Shown here: positions 43,810 through 53,384 of the stretch, piece by piece
Numbering within the stretch: position 1 is the stretch's first letter
How the letters are laid out: the number at the start of each line of letters is the position of its first letter
Assembly: GCF_003419895.1 (NCBI RefSeq)
Contig: NZ_QPMM01000001.1
Span: 372,001 to 436,000 of the forward strand
Source of the DNA: Chitinophaga silvatica
GTDB lineage: Bacteria; Bacteroidota; Bacteroidia; Chitinophagales; Chitinophagaceae
DNA: 64,000 nucleotides
Reading direction: 5' to 3'
The notes under the pieces: model-generated
What the model saw: only the letters and a program-made list of their open reading frames with translations
Told to the model about the DNA's origin: nothing
Databases searched by the model: none
Program-made: the position numbers and the translations under genes

Positions 43810-43854
43810 GTTTACGCAAACGGTTGCGCATATAGCGCAACCGTTTGCGTAAAC
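43810..43854. promoter_or_regulatory. 45-bp palindrome, putative LacI-type operator pair
   Basis: Two perfect 20-bp arms at 43810-43829 and 43835-43854 around ATATA. Each arm contains CGCAAACGGTTGCG, an imperfect palindrome with a central CG like LacI-family operators. No T tract follows, so it is not a typical terminator. The nearest regulator is the LacI protein at 44001-45032 on the minus strand, 147 bp away from its 3' end. Whether it controls that gene or the flanking transcription is not known. Confidence 0.5.
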
Positions 43855-43952
43855 AAAATGTTAAAATAAAGCCTTAGACTTGTATCAAGCAATTAATAAG
43901 AAAAAATAATTACTGCTAGAAAAGCAGCATAGACAGCGAACAATGAAGTCAT

Positions 43953-43989
43953 AAACCTGTGCCACGGCAGCTCTGCTGTGGCAGGGTTT
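43953..43989 (-). terminator. Hairpin after the LacI gene
   Basis: Imperfect inverted repeat around GCCACGGCAG and GCTGTGGCA with AAACC/GGGTTT ends and a CTCT loop, lying 11 bp beyond the stop of the minus-strand lacI-type gene. No T run; moderate terminator candidate. Confidence 0.5.
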
Positions 43990-44000
43990 ACGATAAATAC

Positions 44001-45032
44001 CTACCTATTTTCTTCATGGATGACCAACTGGGAAGCCATCACTTTATTCTGATATTCATTTAAGGCATGTTCACCCCGCAACAACGACAGCAACATATTT
44101 GTGGCTGCCTGGCCTTGTTCGTAAGGAAACTGCTCTACAGATGCAGCAGGAGGAAATGCCGTATAGCCACTTACAGGAGTATTGGCATAAGATACGAAGG
44201 TAATATCCTTATTAATAATCAATTGTTTTTTGAGTGCATACTGAACGGCATCCATGGCCACGTAATCGTTGAAAGTTACGATGGCGGTTACCTTACGTTT
44301 GAGCGCAAGGAGGTATTCCATTGCGTTATTGGTGCCTTCAACGGTTAAATCGGCATTTACAATCAGGTTAGGATCATATTTCAGCCGATGTTGCTGTAAT
44401 GCTTTTATATAGCCAGCAGCTCTTTCTTTGCTGGCTACCATTGTTTCAGGGCCATTAATCATTCCAATGGCTCGATGTCCTTTTTTTAGCAGAAAATCGA
44501 CGGCCTGGATAGTGCCGGATTCGAGATTGCAGGAAACGGCATGAATATCAGGAAGATCGGGTATCCGGTCGAAGAATACAACCGGAATTCTGGCCTGGCG
44601 CAGCATTTCGAAATGCTCGTAATTACTGGTATTTTTACCGATAGATACTATACAGCCATCTACCCGGTGTTGTTTCATGCTTTGAATGATTTGTTTTTCC
44701 CTGGCTTCATCATCGTGTGATTGGCCAAGTAAAACAGTATAATTATTACTATAAGCTGTATCTTCGATGCCGCTTATTGCACTGGCAAAAAATGCTTCCG
44801 AGAGTTCGGGCAGTAAAATACCGATAGTAAATGTTTTGCCTTGCTGAAAATAGATAGCAGTTTGATTACGTTCGTAATTAAGCTCGGCCGCCAAGGCTTT
44901 TACCCTGGCTTTAGTTCTCAGGCCTATACTATGATGATCATGTAAAGCTCTGGAAACTGTTGATACAGAGATATTCAACCTTTTGGCAATTTCCTTTATT
45001 GTAGGTTGACCCGAAGAAACCACCTTTTTCAT
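44001..45032 (-). CDS. LacI family transcriptional regulator
   Basis: A 343-residue repressor. The helix-turn-helix PTIKEIAKRLNISVSTVSRALHDHHSIG (about 10-37, split here) precedes a hinge helix and a periplasmic-binding-like core with FTIGILLPELSEAFFASAISGIED and KERAAGYIKALQQ. It responds to a sugar-like ligand, unknown here. The ATG at 45032 is used. No sugar-uptake operon is adjacent; the only suggestive site is the palindrome at 43810-43854. Confidence 0.9.
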   Translation of the reverse strand: MKKVVSSGQPTIKEIAKRLNISVSTVSRALHDHHSIGLRTKARVKALAAELNYERNQTAIYFQQGKTFTIGILLPELSEAFFASAISGIEDTAYSNNYTVLLGQSHDDEAREKQIIQSMKQHRVDGCIVSIGKNTSNYEHFEMLRQARIPVVFFDRIPDLPDIHAVSCNLESGTIQAVDFLLKKGHRAIGMINGPETMVASKERAAGYIKALQQHRLKYDPNLIVNADLTVEGTNNAMEYLLALKRKVTAIVTFNDYVAMDAVQYALKKQLIINKDITFVSYANTPVSGYTAFPPAASVEQFPYEQGQAATNMLLSLLRGEHALNEYQNKVMASQLVIHEENR

Positions 45033-45295
45033 ACATTCAGCAATTAATAGAGAACAGTTTAACAATGCTCTGGAGCCAATTTACTTAGATATTATAAAAC
45101 TCTGGTTTTTTTTTGTCGATAACTAACGGTATATGTCTAACGAAAATTTAATACCCTTATCGGCCAATGATTTCAACGGTTAATAGCGAGCTGAGGATTG
45201 ATTCGGCCTGCTATTTGCAGTAATTGCGCATCACCATTGCTATTCCCTGAAAGTCGGACGCACACTCGTTTATATTATTAAAATATATATTTTTT

Positions 45296-46156
45296 ATGAA
45301 ACTAGCACAATTTGCCTTGCCTGTTGCTTTAGTAACAATTTTTGCTTCCTGTTCAGCGCCGCGTAAATTAAGAGAAACGCAGGCCCGTAATGCCCAATTA
45401 GATAGTTTATACAGAGCTACCTATGGTAAGCTCAGAACCTGTGAAGAAGATGCTGCACGTGCTGCAGCTTCCTACAAAGAGAAGGTAGGAAGTTTACAGG
45501 AACAACAAGCGCAATTAAAATCAAATAACTCTCAAATGCTTGAACACCTGAAAGAATTGTCAGTTATTTCAAGTTCTCAAGCCGAAAGTATTAAGAAGTC
45601 ATTAGACAATATTGGTGCTAAAGATGCATACATTAAAGATCTGCAATCTGCTATCGCACGCAAGGATTCTTTGAATATGCAGTTAGTAATGAATTTGAAA
45701 GGTGCTATTGGTAACCTGGATGATAAAGACATCAATATCAAAGTGGATAAAGGTGTAGTATATATCGATATCTCCGATAAACTATTGTTCAAAAGCGGTA
45801 GCTATGATATCACTGATAGAGCAAAAGAAGTTTTAGGTAAAGTAGCGAAAGTATTATTAGCTCAACCAGATATTGAATTCATGGTAGAAGGACATACAGA
45901 TAATGTACCTTATCGTCCTAATGTGTTGCAAGACAACTGGGATCTGAGTGTGAAAAGAGCTACTTCTGTTGTACGTGTTTTACAAAACCAGTATGGTATA
46001 CCACCAGCTCGTATGACTGCAGCCGGTAGAAGTGAATATGTACCAGTAGCCTCAAACGAATCTGCAGAAGGAAAAGCTGCTAACCGCAGAACCAGAATTG
46101 TAATTCTGCCTCAACTGGATCAATTCTTCAAATTGTTGGAGAAACCAGCAAATTAA
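45296..46156 (+). CDS. OmpA-family peptidoglycan-binding lipoprotein
   Basis: A 286-residue lipoprotein. Lipobox cysteine C19 (TIFASC-SAP), then a coiled coil (about 30-125, rich in Glu, Gln, Lys, with SYKEKVGSLQEQQAQLKSN), and a C-terminal OmpA/MotB domain (about 150-275) with the peptidoglycan-contact pattern GHTDNVPYRP and NRRTRI. It anchors the outer membrane to the wall. A single gene with its own terminator at 46181. Confidence 0.9.
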   Translation: MKLAQFALPVALVTIFASCSAPRKLRETQARNAQLDSLYRATYGKLRTCEEDAARAAASYKEKVGSLQEQQAQLKSNNSQMLEHLKELSVISSSQAESIKKSLDNIGAKDAYIKDLQSAIARKDSLNMQLVMNLKGAIGNLDDKDINIKVDKGVVYIDISDKLLFKSGSYDITDRAKEVLGKVAKVLLAQPDIEFMVEGHTDNVPYRPNVLQDNWDLSVKRATSVVRVLQNQYGIPPARMTAAGRSEYVPVASNESAEGKAANRRTRIVILPQLDQFFKLLEKPAN

Positions 46157-46180
46157 TTGTGCTAGATTGACTTAGTATAT

Positions 46181-46211
46181 AATCCCGGTTACACAGTAGC
46201 CGGGATTTTTA
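46181..46211 (+). terminator. Intrinsic terminator after the OmpA gene
   Basis: AATCCCGG at 46181-46188 pairs with CCGGGATT at 46200-46207 over an 11-nt loop, followed by TTTT. It abuts the convergent barrel gene, so it may also end that transcript. Confidence 0.8.
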
Positions 46212-48899
46212 TTTTGGTACTTCTGCCGGCTTCTTTTTACCAAAGTACCAGGTTAGGCTACCCATTAGATATTGAGTGAGATTATTAGTGTTTGTTTGCT
46301 CTATGTATGAGTAAGTTTGTAACGTAGAGAATGATTTGAACTTCTTTAAAAGATCGAAGCAGAATATTTTGGATTGAAGACTTTTATCTGCCAGCCAGGT
46401 CCTGGAAATCCAAAGATTTAAGAGAGTATTGGTTATGTGTTGTGCAGTGTTATAACTATAAGTTAATGACCCACCAATATTGAAGTTAAGCGGTAAATAG
46501 GTATTCAGGTTTATAGTAGCGCTATACAACAGAAAATCAAAGTAGCTTTGTTGAATAGAATAATTATTACCAGTATAGACCCAGTTGAGTACTGTGTTGG
46601 ATTCGATAAGTTTTTTGTATGTCCAGTTGAGAACCAATCCCTGATTCAGAGTATATGCGGTGGTACTATTTTTTAATTGATTGATATAGTTTGTATTTCT
46701 GTCTACCATCGGCTCAAATCTGTAATTTATAGTCAACCCTGCATCATTTAGTCGTTTACCAATTGTAAAGATTGAACTTGTGGTAAAGTTGCCTTTAACG
46801 TTTACTGGTTTTGTAATTTGTCGGCCTATCGAATCGGAATAAACTGAATTTCCTATACCGTTTGTTTGTAGATTGAGAAAGGTTCTGATACCAAATGTGG
46901 TGCCCTTTATACTAAAGGAGCTATAATCGAGAATAGCGGTATTATTTGCCGGAGGTTTAAGATCTGGATTCCCAAGTTTAATATATAACGGATTACTTAA
47001 AGATACAATTGGGATAAGGAATTCCGGTTTTACCGGGATCGCATTTCTGCTTACGGCAACATTGAGTGTTTTGAAATTATTTATTTTATAGGTTAGCCCT
47101 AAGTTAGGTGACCAATAATTGATGTCCTGATTAAATGTAGTATTATTACTGAAGTTGGTACTGGTAGAATTTGTTATATTATATGCTATTGATAAAGCCC
47201 CAAAGATTTTCCCTTTATTGTATACTAGCCCTGATGTGAAAACATGCGAATTTAAGGTGTTTTTAAAAACATATGTAAGCGCATCATCTACCTTTGTATA
47301 TCTCATTTTGAAATAGTCAAAATCAAAAGCATATTGTTCATTTCTGGTAACCGAATAGTTGAGCATATAGCTTAGGTTCAATACCAATGAGTTTGATATA
47401 GGTTCCTGATATACCGGAGAAACACTAAGAAGATTGTTGGTGGTCTTAGCATGAATATGTTGGTTGATGGTATCGGATGTATAGACTTGAGTTAATTGAT
47501 TTAATGTGAAATTGTTTTGATCATTTACATTTCCCTGGTGATTGACAGAAACATTTAATGACACAAATCTTTTTTCTTTATTGAAGTTATGAATAAAGAA
47601 GCCACTGAACATATAGGAGTTCTTATCAGTGTTACTGGTATTATGTGTATGTCCATTATTTATGGTATCTGTTATAGTTTTACCAGTAGTTGTAAAGGTA
47701 TTTGAATTAGTGTTGTCTACTTTGCCAAGAGAGGTACTTAAAGCAAGTGTAAGTGTAGATTTTTCGTCCAGCTTGTTTTCAGAGAGGAAAAAGAAGCTGG
47801 CCTCTTTATTTTTTGCGTCGGCTCTGTTATCACTATTGTATTGGAAGGTGCTATCAGGTAGTATGTTTGTTCTGTATGTATGGGTGGTAGTTAGATTATC
47901 TGCTTGTAATCCTCCTAAATTAAAATTGATCTTGTTATTTTTTGATAAATCAAATGAGCCATTACCCTGTAGTTTTTTAAATTCTGTAATACCCTGAAGT
48001 ACCTGCATCATCATAATTTCATCATTTGATCCAACCGGGGCAATCATGTTATTGTTATTATTAGCCATTCCATTTAGCATGATTTGTTTATCGTTTCTAA
48101 ACATATTGGCATTCAGGCTGCTTGCATACCTTCCATCAGTACCGTAGGCTCCGCCAAGCGTACCATTGACGCCTTTTTTCATTTCTTTTTTTATAGTGAT
48201 ATTAATAACTTTATCTGTATTTCCGGCCTGAGGAATACCACTAATTCCACGTTTATCTGCTATTTGAAATTTATCAATATTGCTTGCCTGAATTATTTGT
48301 GAAAGCATTTTCGGATCACCGGATCCACTAATACTTTGTGAGAATGCTGGTCGTCCATCAATATATAAATCTTCAATTTTTTTCCCCTGAAAATAAAAAC
48401 TTCCATCATCGCCAACAGTCAGGCCTGGAATCTTTTGCATCAAACTTTTGAGTGAAGCATTTTCTGCAGTATAAAAGTCACTCGCCGAAAATTCAATGGT
48501 GTCTTTACGAATGTTTATTAATGGCTTTATTCCTTTAATATCTACGGTTGTTAATTTAATTATGTTAGGAGAGAGGCCGGTTTGCTTTAGGTCGAGCGCA
48601 TAAACTTTTGTTTTACCTGTAACAGTGATGGCTATACGTTCGGCTTTGTATCCCATATAACTGATGATTAGATTGTAGTTTCCGTTCGGAGGATTGCTAA
48701 TGGTGAAATGACCTTTGTCATCAGTAGTTGCATTGCCTTTGGGAATTGATTTATCGGCGGTGTAAATTGTTACACTGGCACCTGTAAGGGGTGAACGGGT
48801 ATTTATATCATAAATGGTTCCTTTTATTTCCTGCTGAGCCACAGATATCAAAGATGATAGCAGTAATACTTTTATTAAAAGTATAGTAATTATCCGCAT
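46209..48899 (-). CDS. Outer-membrane beta-barrel protein with carboxypeptidase-regulatory and plug domains
   Basis: An 896-residue outer-membrane protein. Signal peptide (MRIITILLIKVLLLSSLISVAQ), a CarboxypepD_reg-like domain (about 24-100: IKGTIYDINTRSPLTGASVTIY), a plug-like region (about 130-230: LMQKIPGLTVGDDGSFYFQGKKIEDLYIDGRPAF), then a long beta-barrel ending in an aromatic residue run (MGSLTWYFGKKKPAEVPK). It belongs to the OMP_b-brl_3/TonB-receptor-like group, without an adjacent SusD. Cargo unknown. Confidence 0.85.
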   Translation of the reverse strand: MRIITILLIKVLLLSSLISVAQQEIKGTIYDINTRSPLTGASVTIYTADKSIPKGNATTDDKGHFTISNPPNGNYNLIISYMGYKAERIAITVTGKTKVYALDLKQTGLSPNIIKLTTVDIKGIKPLINIRKDTIEFSASDFYTAENASLKSLMQKIPGLTVGDDGSFYFQGKKIEDLYIDGRPAFSQSISGSGDPKMLSQIIQASNIDKFQIADKRGISGIPQAGNTDKVINITIKKEMKKGVNGTLGGAYGTDGRYASSLNANMFRNDKQIMLNGMANNNNNMIAPVGSNDEIMMMQVLQGITEFKKLQGNGSFDLSKNNKINFNLGGLQADNLTTTHTYRTNILPDSTFQYNSDNRADAKNKEASFFFLSENKLDEKSTLTLALSTSLGKVDNTNSNTFTTTGKTITDTINNGHTHNTSNTDKNSYMFSGFFIHNFNKEKRFVSLNVSVNHQGNVNDQNNFTLNQLTQVYTSDTINQHIHAKTTNNLLSVSPVYQEPISNSLVLNLSYMLNYSVTRNEQYAFDFDYFKMRYTKVDDALTYVFKNTLNSHVFTSGLVYNKGKIFGALSIAYNITNSTSTNFSNNTTFNQDINYWSPNLGLTYKINNFKTLNVAVSRNAIPVKPEFLIPIVSLSNPLYIKLGNPDLKPPANNTAILDYSSFSIKGTTFGIRTFLNLQTNGIGNSVYSDSIGRQITKPVNVKGNFTTSSIFTIGKRLNDAGLTINYRFEPMVDRNTNYINQLKNSTTAYTLNQGLVLNWTYKKLIESNTVLNWVYTGNNYSIQQSYFDFLLYSATINLNTYLPLNFNIGGSLTYSYNTAQHITNTLLNLWISRTWLADKSLQSKIFCFDLLKKFKSFSTLQTYSYIEQTNTNNLTQYLMGSLTWYFGKKKPAEVPK

Positions 48900-49132
48900 T
48901 ACGTAGTTACAAACGTTAGTTTTGAAATAAGGTTATATAGAATATATGCAAGTTTAACGGAGAGAGAGCCTTTGCATGTGAACGAATTCTTAAGAATATT
49001 GTGCTTAGCAAATCATTAACAAAATTCCTGAAAACTTTTATTTATAAATCGTGTTTTCAGTTTAATAATTGGGGTTTCGTTATCATTTTGAAACGCAATA
49101 TTAATAAGTTTTTTTGAAATTTTTAAAGTCAT

Positions 49133-49609
49133 ATGAAAAGTCAAAATGAAATAGTTAAGACCGTAAAGAATATGTTGTTGCATGCCAATGCTCATATTAC
49201 ATTTAATGATTCGGTAAAGGGCCTGTCTATACATGATTGTGCCAAAACACCAGACAATTTACCTTATAATATATGGCAGTTAGTAGAACATATCCGATTA
49301 ACACAATTGGATATACTTAATTTCTGCAGAAATAAAGACTATGTAGAGCCTACATGGCCTGATGATTACTGGCCCGAAAAAAAGGCTCCTGAAAATGCAG
49401 CCGAACTAAAACACAGTATCTCATCTGTTGATCACGATTTGCATGAATTTATTAAATTGATTGAAGCGCCTGATGCTGATCTGTTCGCACCCATTCCCAA
49501 AGGAACCGGGCAGCATTTATTCAGAGAGGCTATTCTGATAATGGATCATACCGGCTACCATACAGCTGAAATCGTTGTTATCAGACGCCTTTTAGGAATC
49601 TGGAACTAA
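49133..49609 (+). CDS. DinB family protein
   Basis: A 158-residue four-helix protein of the DinB/YfiT group. Landmarks: WQLVEHIRLTQLDILNF with a metal histidine, and a C-terminal DHTGYHTAEIVVIRRLLGIW with the second and third histidine positions. Metal binding is plausible; DinB folds act as thiol-dependent hydrolases or transferases (bacillithiol S-transferases in Bacillus-like species). Its last bases overlap the convergent egtD gene by 4 bp. Confidence 0.8.
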   Translation: MKSQNEIVKTVKNMLLHANAHITFNDSVKGLSIHDCAKTPDNLPYNIWQLVEHIRLTQLDILNFCRNKDYVEPTWPDDYWPEKKAPENAAELKHSISSVDHDLHEFIKLIEAPDADLFAPIPKGTGQHLFREAILIMDHTGYHTAEIVVIRRLLGIWN

Positions 49610-50592
49610 CGACATTCCCACAAACAATCGGTAAACCAGCCTTTGCTATCAAAAAAATTATGTGTGGTTTCAAAACCAGATAGCTTTGCCAATTGTGCGA
49701 TTTCAGATAAACTATATTTCTGCGAGATCTCCATATACAATGCTTCATGTTCTGAAAACATAATTGTCAGATCTCCGATATGCACTTCATGTGCTTCCAA
49801 GCTAATCAGATAACTTTTACAGGAGCCGGTACCAGGATCGTAGGTAGGAAAATGTTCAAACCTGCTTATATCAAAATCTGCATTTAACTCCCGGTTAATA
49901 CGTTCCAGTAAATTGAAGTTAAATGCTCTTGTGATTCCTGCCGTATCATTATATGCACTCAGAATCATCTGCGGATGTTTCTTCAGATCAAAGCCTGTTA
50001 ACAACATATCTCCGGTCAGGAGCATCTCTCTCAGATCTTTACAGAATTTTCTGGCAGAAGGGATGTTGAAATTACCAATATTAGCTCCCATAAACAGCAG
50101 TACTTTCTTTCGGTTACTGAGCTGCCCGGCTACTTGCAACATATCGAAGTACTCTCCATTTAATCCATGCATTTTTAAGCCAGGTACTTGCTGTGGCAAT
50201 GTTTTTTCGAGTAGTGATATCACATTTTCAGAAATATCAATAGGATAGTATGTGTATGGTATATCGTTATCCGATAAATATTTCAGAAGATGAATAGATT
50301 TGGTAGCATCTCCTGCGCCCAGTTCTATTATATCAAATGGCTCTCCCAATTCATATAATGCTTCTGCTATTTTCGCTGATTGTGTACGAAATATTTCCAT
50401 TTCACAGCCAGTTAGGTAATATTCATGACACTGCATTATTTCCTGAAAGAGTACATCTCCTTTTGCATCATAGAAATATTTTGAGTCGAGATATTTTTGC
50501 GGTGCCTGTAATCCGCGAACTACATCATTGTAAAATGTTTCTGTAGCTGTTAATACAGGGCGTGGATTTAGGGTAATTGGAATTACAGTCAT
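49606..50592 (-). CDS. egtD: L-histidine N(alpha)-methyltransferase EgtD
   Basis: A 328-residue SAM-dependent enzyme that trimethylates histidine to hercynine, the first step of ergothioneine synthesis. The SAM motif IIELGAGDATKSI, the YFYDAKGDVLFQEI segment and YYPIDISENVI follow EgtD of Mycobacterium. The ATG at 50592 gives the usual N-terminus; a TTG at 50625, adjoining the egtB stop, is also possible. It is the last gene of the putative ergothioneine operon. Confidence 0.88.
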   Translation of the reverse strand: MTVIPITLNPRPVLTATETFYNDVVRGLQAPQKYLDSKYFYDAKGDVLFQEIMQCHEYYLTGCEMEIFRTQSAKIAEALYELGEPFDIIELGAGDATKSIHLLKYLSDNDIPYTYYPIDISENVISLLEKTLPQQVPGLKMHGLNGEYFDMLQVAGQLSNRKKVLLFMGANIGNFNIPSARKFCKDLREMLLTGDMLLTGFDLKKHPQMILSAYNDTAGITRAFNFNLLERINRELNADFDISRFEHFPTYDPGTGSCKSYLISLEAHEVHIGDLTIMFSEHEALYMEISQKYSLSEIAQLAKLSGFETTHNFFDSKGWFTDCLWECR

Positions 50593-50625
50593 AACTTTTG
50601 TTTGAAGTTCAAAAGTAGGTTTCAA

Positions 50626-51777
50626 TTATCTGGCCAGTCTGATACCTGTAAACTGCCAGCGTAAGTATGGATGAAAAAAGTTTCTGTACGTGATTCTGCT
50701 ATGATTGGGAGAGGTTACTTCCGATGCACCTCTTAATACCATCTGGTTAATCATAAATTTTCCGTTATATTCTCCTATGGCTCCCGGGGCTTTTGCAAAT
50801 CCGGGATATGGTAAATAGGCACTTTCTGTCCATTCCCATCTCTGCCCCCAATTTAATTGAGGTGCAGCTATTTCCCACTCGGCTTCCGTTGGTAATCTAT
50901 ACCCTTTCCAGGCTGCAAAGGCTGCTGCTTCGTAGTAACTTACGTGTGCAAGGGGTGCATCAGGCATTAAGGGTTGCAAACCCTGCCAGCTGTAATGCAG
51001 CCATTGCCCTTCTATATTATACCAATACATAGGAGTTGTTATATGATTTGTTTTTACCCAATCCCATCCTTCAGCATGCCAAAAACGAAAATCCTGATAA
51101 CCGCCAGCCAGAATAAAGTCGAGATACTCTGCATTACTAACAAGTTGTTCTCTGATCGCATAATCTCCCAAATAAACTTTATGTCTATTCAACTCATTAT
51201 CAAAACAAAATCCTTCTCCTTCAAAGCCAATGGCATATAAACCTTCGCGTATATTTAACCATGAATCTCTTTGATTGTTCACCGTGTTAATTTCTTTGCG
51301 GGATGCATCATAGGCAGGAAACAGGGGGTTATGCCCCAGAATATATTTAATATCTGTATATAATAATTCCTGGTGTTGCTCTTCATGATTCAATCCCAGT
51401 ACTATCAGTGAATGTAAATGCGGAGGCTGCTCTTCATCCAGAAATGCGATCATGGCTTCATCAACATATTGCCTGTAACGCATTACTTCTTCTACACTGG
51501 GTCTGCTTAGGTTTCCCCTGTCTGTGCGGATTACCCTCGCACCAACGGATTCATAATAGCTATTGAAAACGAAATTGTATTGAGAATCGAATTCAGTATA
51601 CTCTTTTACGTTAGGCATTAAAATAAATGTTTCAAAAAACCAGGTAGTATGGCCCAGGTGCCATTTAGGAGGACTAACATCCACCACTGGCTGTACAACA
51701 TAATCTTCTGTTTTCAGGGGGGCACAGATCAGTTCAGATCTTCTGCGTACTTCCTGATAGGCTTGTTTTAATATCAT
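50626..51777 (-). CDS. egtB: Hercynylcysteine sulfoxide synthase-type iron enzyme EgtB
   Basis: A 383-residue non-haem iron enzyme: DinB-like N-terminal domain followed by a FGE-sulfatase (formylglycine-generating) domain. The iron ligands are placed as H43 (WHLGHTTWFFE) and H131, H135 (NHEEQHQE), matching the three-histidine site of mycobacterial EgtB. EgtB joins hercynine with gamma-glutamylcysteine or cysteine under oxygen. No egtC-type amidohydrolase, egtA or egtE is present, so cysteine may be the donor, as in the shorter EgtB types. The stop codon directly abuts the possible TTG start of egtD. Confidence 0.85.
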   Translation of the reverse strand: MILKQAYQEVRRRSELICAPLKTEDYVVQPVVDVSPPKWHLGHTTWFFETFILMPNVKEYTEFDSQYNFVFNSYYESVGARVIRTDRGNLSRPSVEEVMRYRQYVDEAMIAFLDEEQPPHLHSLIVLGLNHEEQHQELLYTDIKYILGHNPLFPAYDASRKEINTVNNQRDSWLNIREGLYAIGFEGEGFCFDNELNRHKVYLGDYAIREQLVSNAEYLDFILAGGYQDFRFWHAEGWDWVKTNHITTPMYWYNIEGQWLHYSWQGLQPLMPDAPLAHVSYYEAAAFAAWKGYRLPTEAEWEIAAPQLNWGQRWEWTESAYLPYPGFAKAPGAIGEYNGKFMINQMVLRGASEVTSPNHSRITYRNFFHPYLRWQFTGIRLAR

Positions 51778-51815
51778 AACTGGTGGATGGGTTTACTTTT
51801 TCATAACAATCAATA

Positions 51816-53384
51816 TTAATGCTGGTTTACATAATTTGTTAATGCACTGATATTTTGGATGTTCAATTGAGCCGCTTCTTCCTTTCTCATCATTAATGCA
51901 TACGTATTATTAAACCCTATCGGTTTGAGCCATTTAATATTATATTGATTATGAAATTGTTTACTTACATATTCATACACTTTTTGACTGTCGGAAATAA
52001 GGCTGTCGACAATCTTTTTTGGACTAGATAAAATTACCAGCAACCCGGTACCGGTATATTCCGGGTATAAATCCAGCTGCTCATTCACCAGCGCATCAAA
52101 CACAATCTTAGTGCCCCCAAGGCCTGTTTTGGTAGTAACTGTAAGATCTGTATACCCTTCAATCAGCATTTTATACATATTGGCTAATATGTATCCATCT
52201 CCAAATATTTTTGAGCCAATCCTTATTGTGCCTTTATTGCCGTTACGGGGCGTTTTATATAACTGATTAGCTACCAGGAAGTCTTTAGCTACCTTTTCCG
52301 GGCTTTGTTTCAGGTAATCGACCCGGTAGTTGAGCTCAGTCATAATGCTATCATTAATTGTACCAGACAAGCTGTTCAACACCGGTTCCAGTTCGGGATA
52401 TTGATTTAATACGGCTTCTCTGACAATAGGTGCTGCATAATAGGGAGGGAAAATGTGCTTGTCGTCCCGGAGCACAAACAGATAGAATGCCTTAACCCTG
52501 CCATCTGTACTACTACCACTAATCACATCCAGTTTCTTTTCAGCTATAGCCTTATACATGATCATGTCGTTTATGACCACTGTTCGGATATTTAATCCAT
52601 ATACCGATTTTAAACCAAGATAGCCATCCTGCCGCCCCATAAATTCGGGAGTGAACCCGGCTTTCATTCTACTCTCGTAAGTATTTGGTAACAGGTAAAA
52701 TGATGATAGTATTAACAGGATGATTGGTAGTGCAATAACCACTTTCCTTGATTTACGGAAGTTGATATGTTGAAGCCTGGAAAGCAGCCAGTCGAAAAGT
52801 AATGCAAGTAGTGCGGCGGGTATAGCTCCGGCCAGCATCATATTGGTGTTGTTGAGGGCAATGCCGCCGAAAATGAATTCGCCTAATCCACCTGCTGCTA
52901 TATATGCTGCCAGGGTGGCAACACCTACGTTGATAACTGTAGCTGTTCGGATACCTGCCAATATAACAGACATGGCTAATGGTAGTTGTACTTTGTAGAG
53001 TAATTGACGATCGCTCATTCCCATTCCTATGGCCGCTTCAGTGACAGTTGGATCCACTCCTCTGATTCCCGTATAGGTATTTCTGATAATAGGCAAAAGT
53101 GCATATAGGAAAAGGGCAACGATGGCAGGTTTGGCACCAATTCCCAATAATGGTATCATAAATCCTAACAACGCTATACTTGGTATGGTTTGCATTACAC
53201 CTGCGAAACCAAGTACCAGGGTCGCTAACTTCTTTTTGCGTGTTATCAGGATGCCGGCAGGGATTCCGATAGCCACAGCCAGAAGTACAGATATGAATGT
53301 CAACCCGGTATGGGTGATGGTTTGCTCTGCCAGTTTACCCGCCTGCTGGTGTACAAATTCCAGTAACGATTCATTTTCTTCCAT
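51816..53384 (-). CDS. Betaine/ergothioneine-type ABC transporter permease fused to substrate-binding domain, halves in unusual order
   Basis: A 522-residue fusion. Residues about 25-205 are an OpuCB/ProW-like permease (EAA-type loop EAAIGMGMSDRQLLYKVQLP). After a further helix (about 215-232) comes a binding domain of the OpuAC/EgtU type in two parts. The part with EFMGRQDGYLGL (247-258), DVISGSSTDGR (286-296) and FPPYYAAPIVR (312-322), normally the C-terminal half, comes first; the part with IRIGSKIFGDGYIL (387-400), GLGGTKIVFDAL, DLYPEYTGTG (438-447) and WLKPIGFNNTYA (485-496), normally N-terminal, follows. Both halves are complete, so the domain is probably circularly permuted. It overlaps the upstream ATPase gene by 14 bp. 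The neighbouring egtB and egtD suggest ergothioneine as the substrate (EgtU-like); glycine betaine or choline is the alternative. Confidence 0.8.
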   Translation of the reverse strand: MEENESLLEFVHQQAGKLAEQTITHTGLTFISVLLAVAIGIPAGILITRKKKLATLVLGFAGVMQTIPSIALLGFMIPLLGIGAKPAIVALFLYALLPIIRNTYTGIRGVDPTVTEAAIGMGMSDRQLLYKVQLPLAMSVILAGIRTATVINVGVATLAAYIAAGGLGEFIFGGIALNNTNMMLAGAIPAALLALLFDWLLSRLQHINFRKSRKVVIALPIILLILSSFYLLPNTYESRMKAGFTPEFMGRQDGYLGLKSVYGLNIRTVVINDMIMYKAIAEKKLDVISGSSTDGRVKAFYLFVLRDDKHIFPPYYAAPIVREAVLNQYPELEPVLNSLSGTINDSIMTELNYRVDYLKQSPEKVAKDFLVANQLYKTPRNGNKGTIRIGSKIFGDGYILANMYKMLIEGYTDLTVTTKTGLGGTKIVFDALVNEQLDLYPEYTGTGLLVILSSPKKIVDSLISDSQKVYEYVSKQFHNQYNIKWLKPIGFNNTYALMMRKEEAAQLNIQNISALTNYVNQH

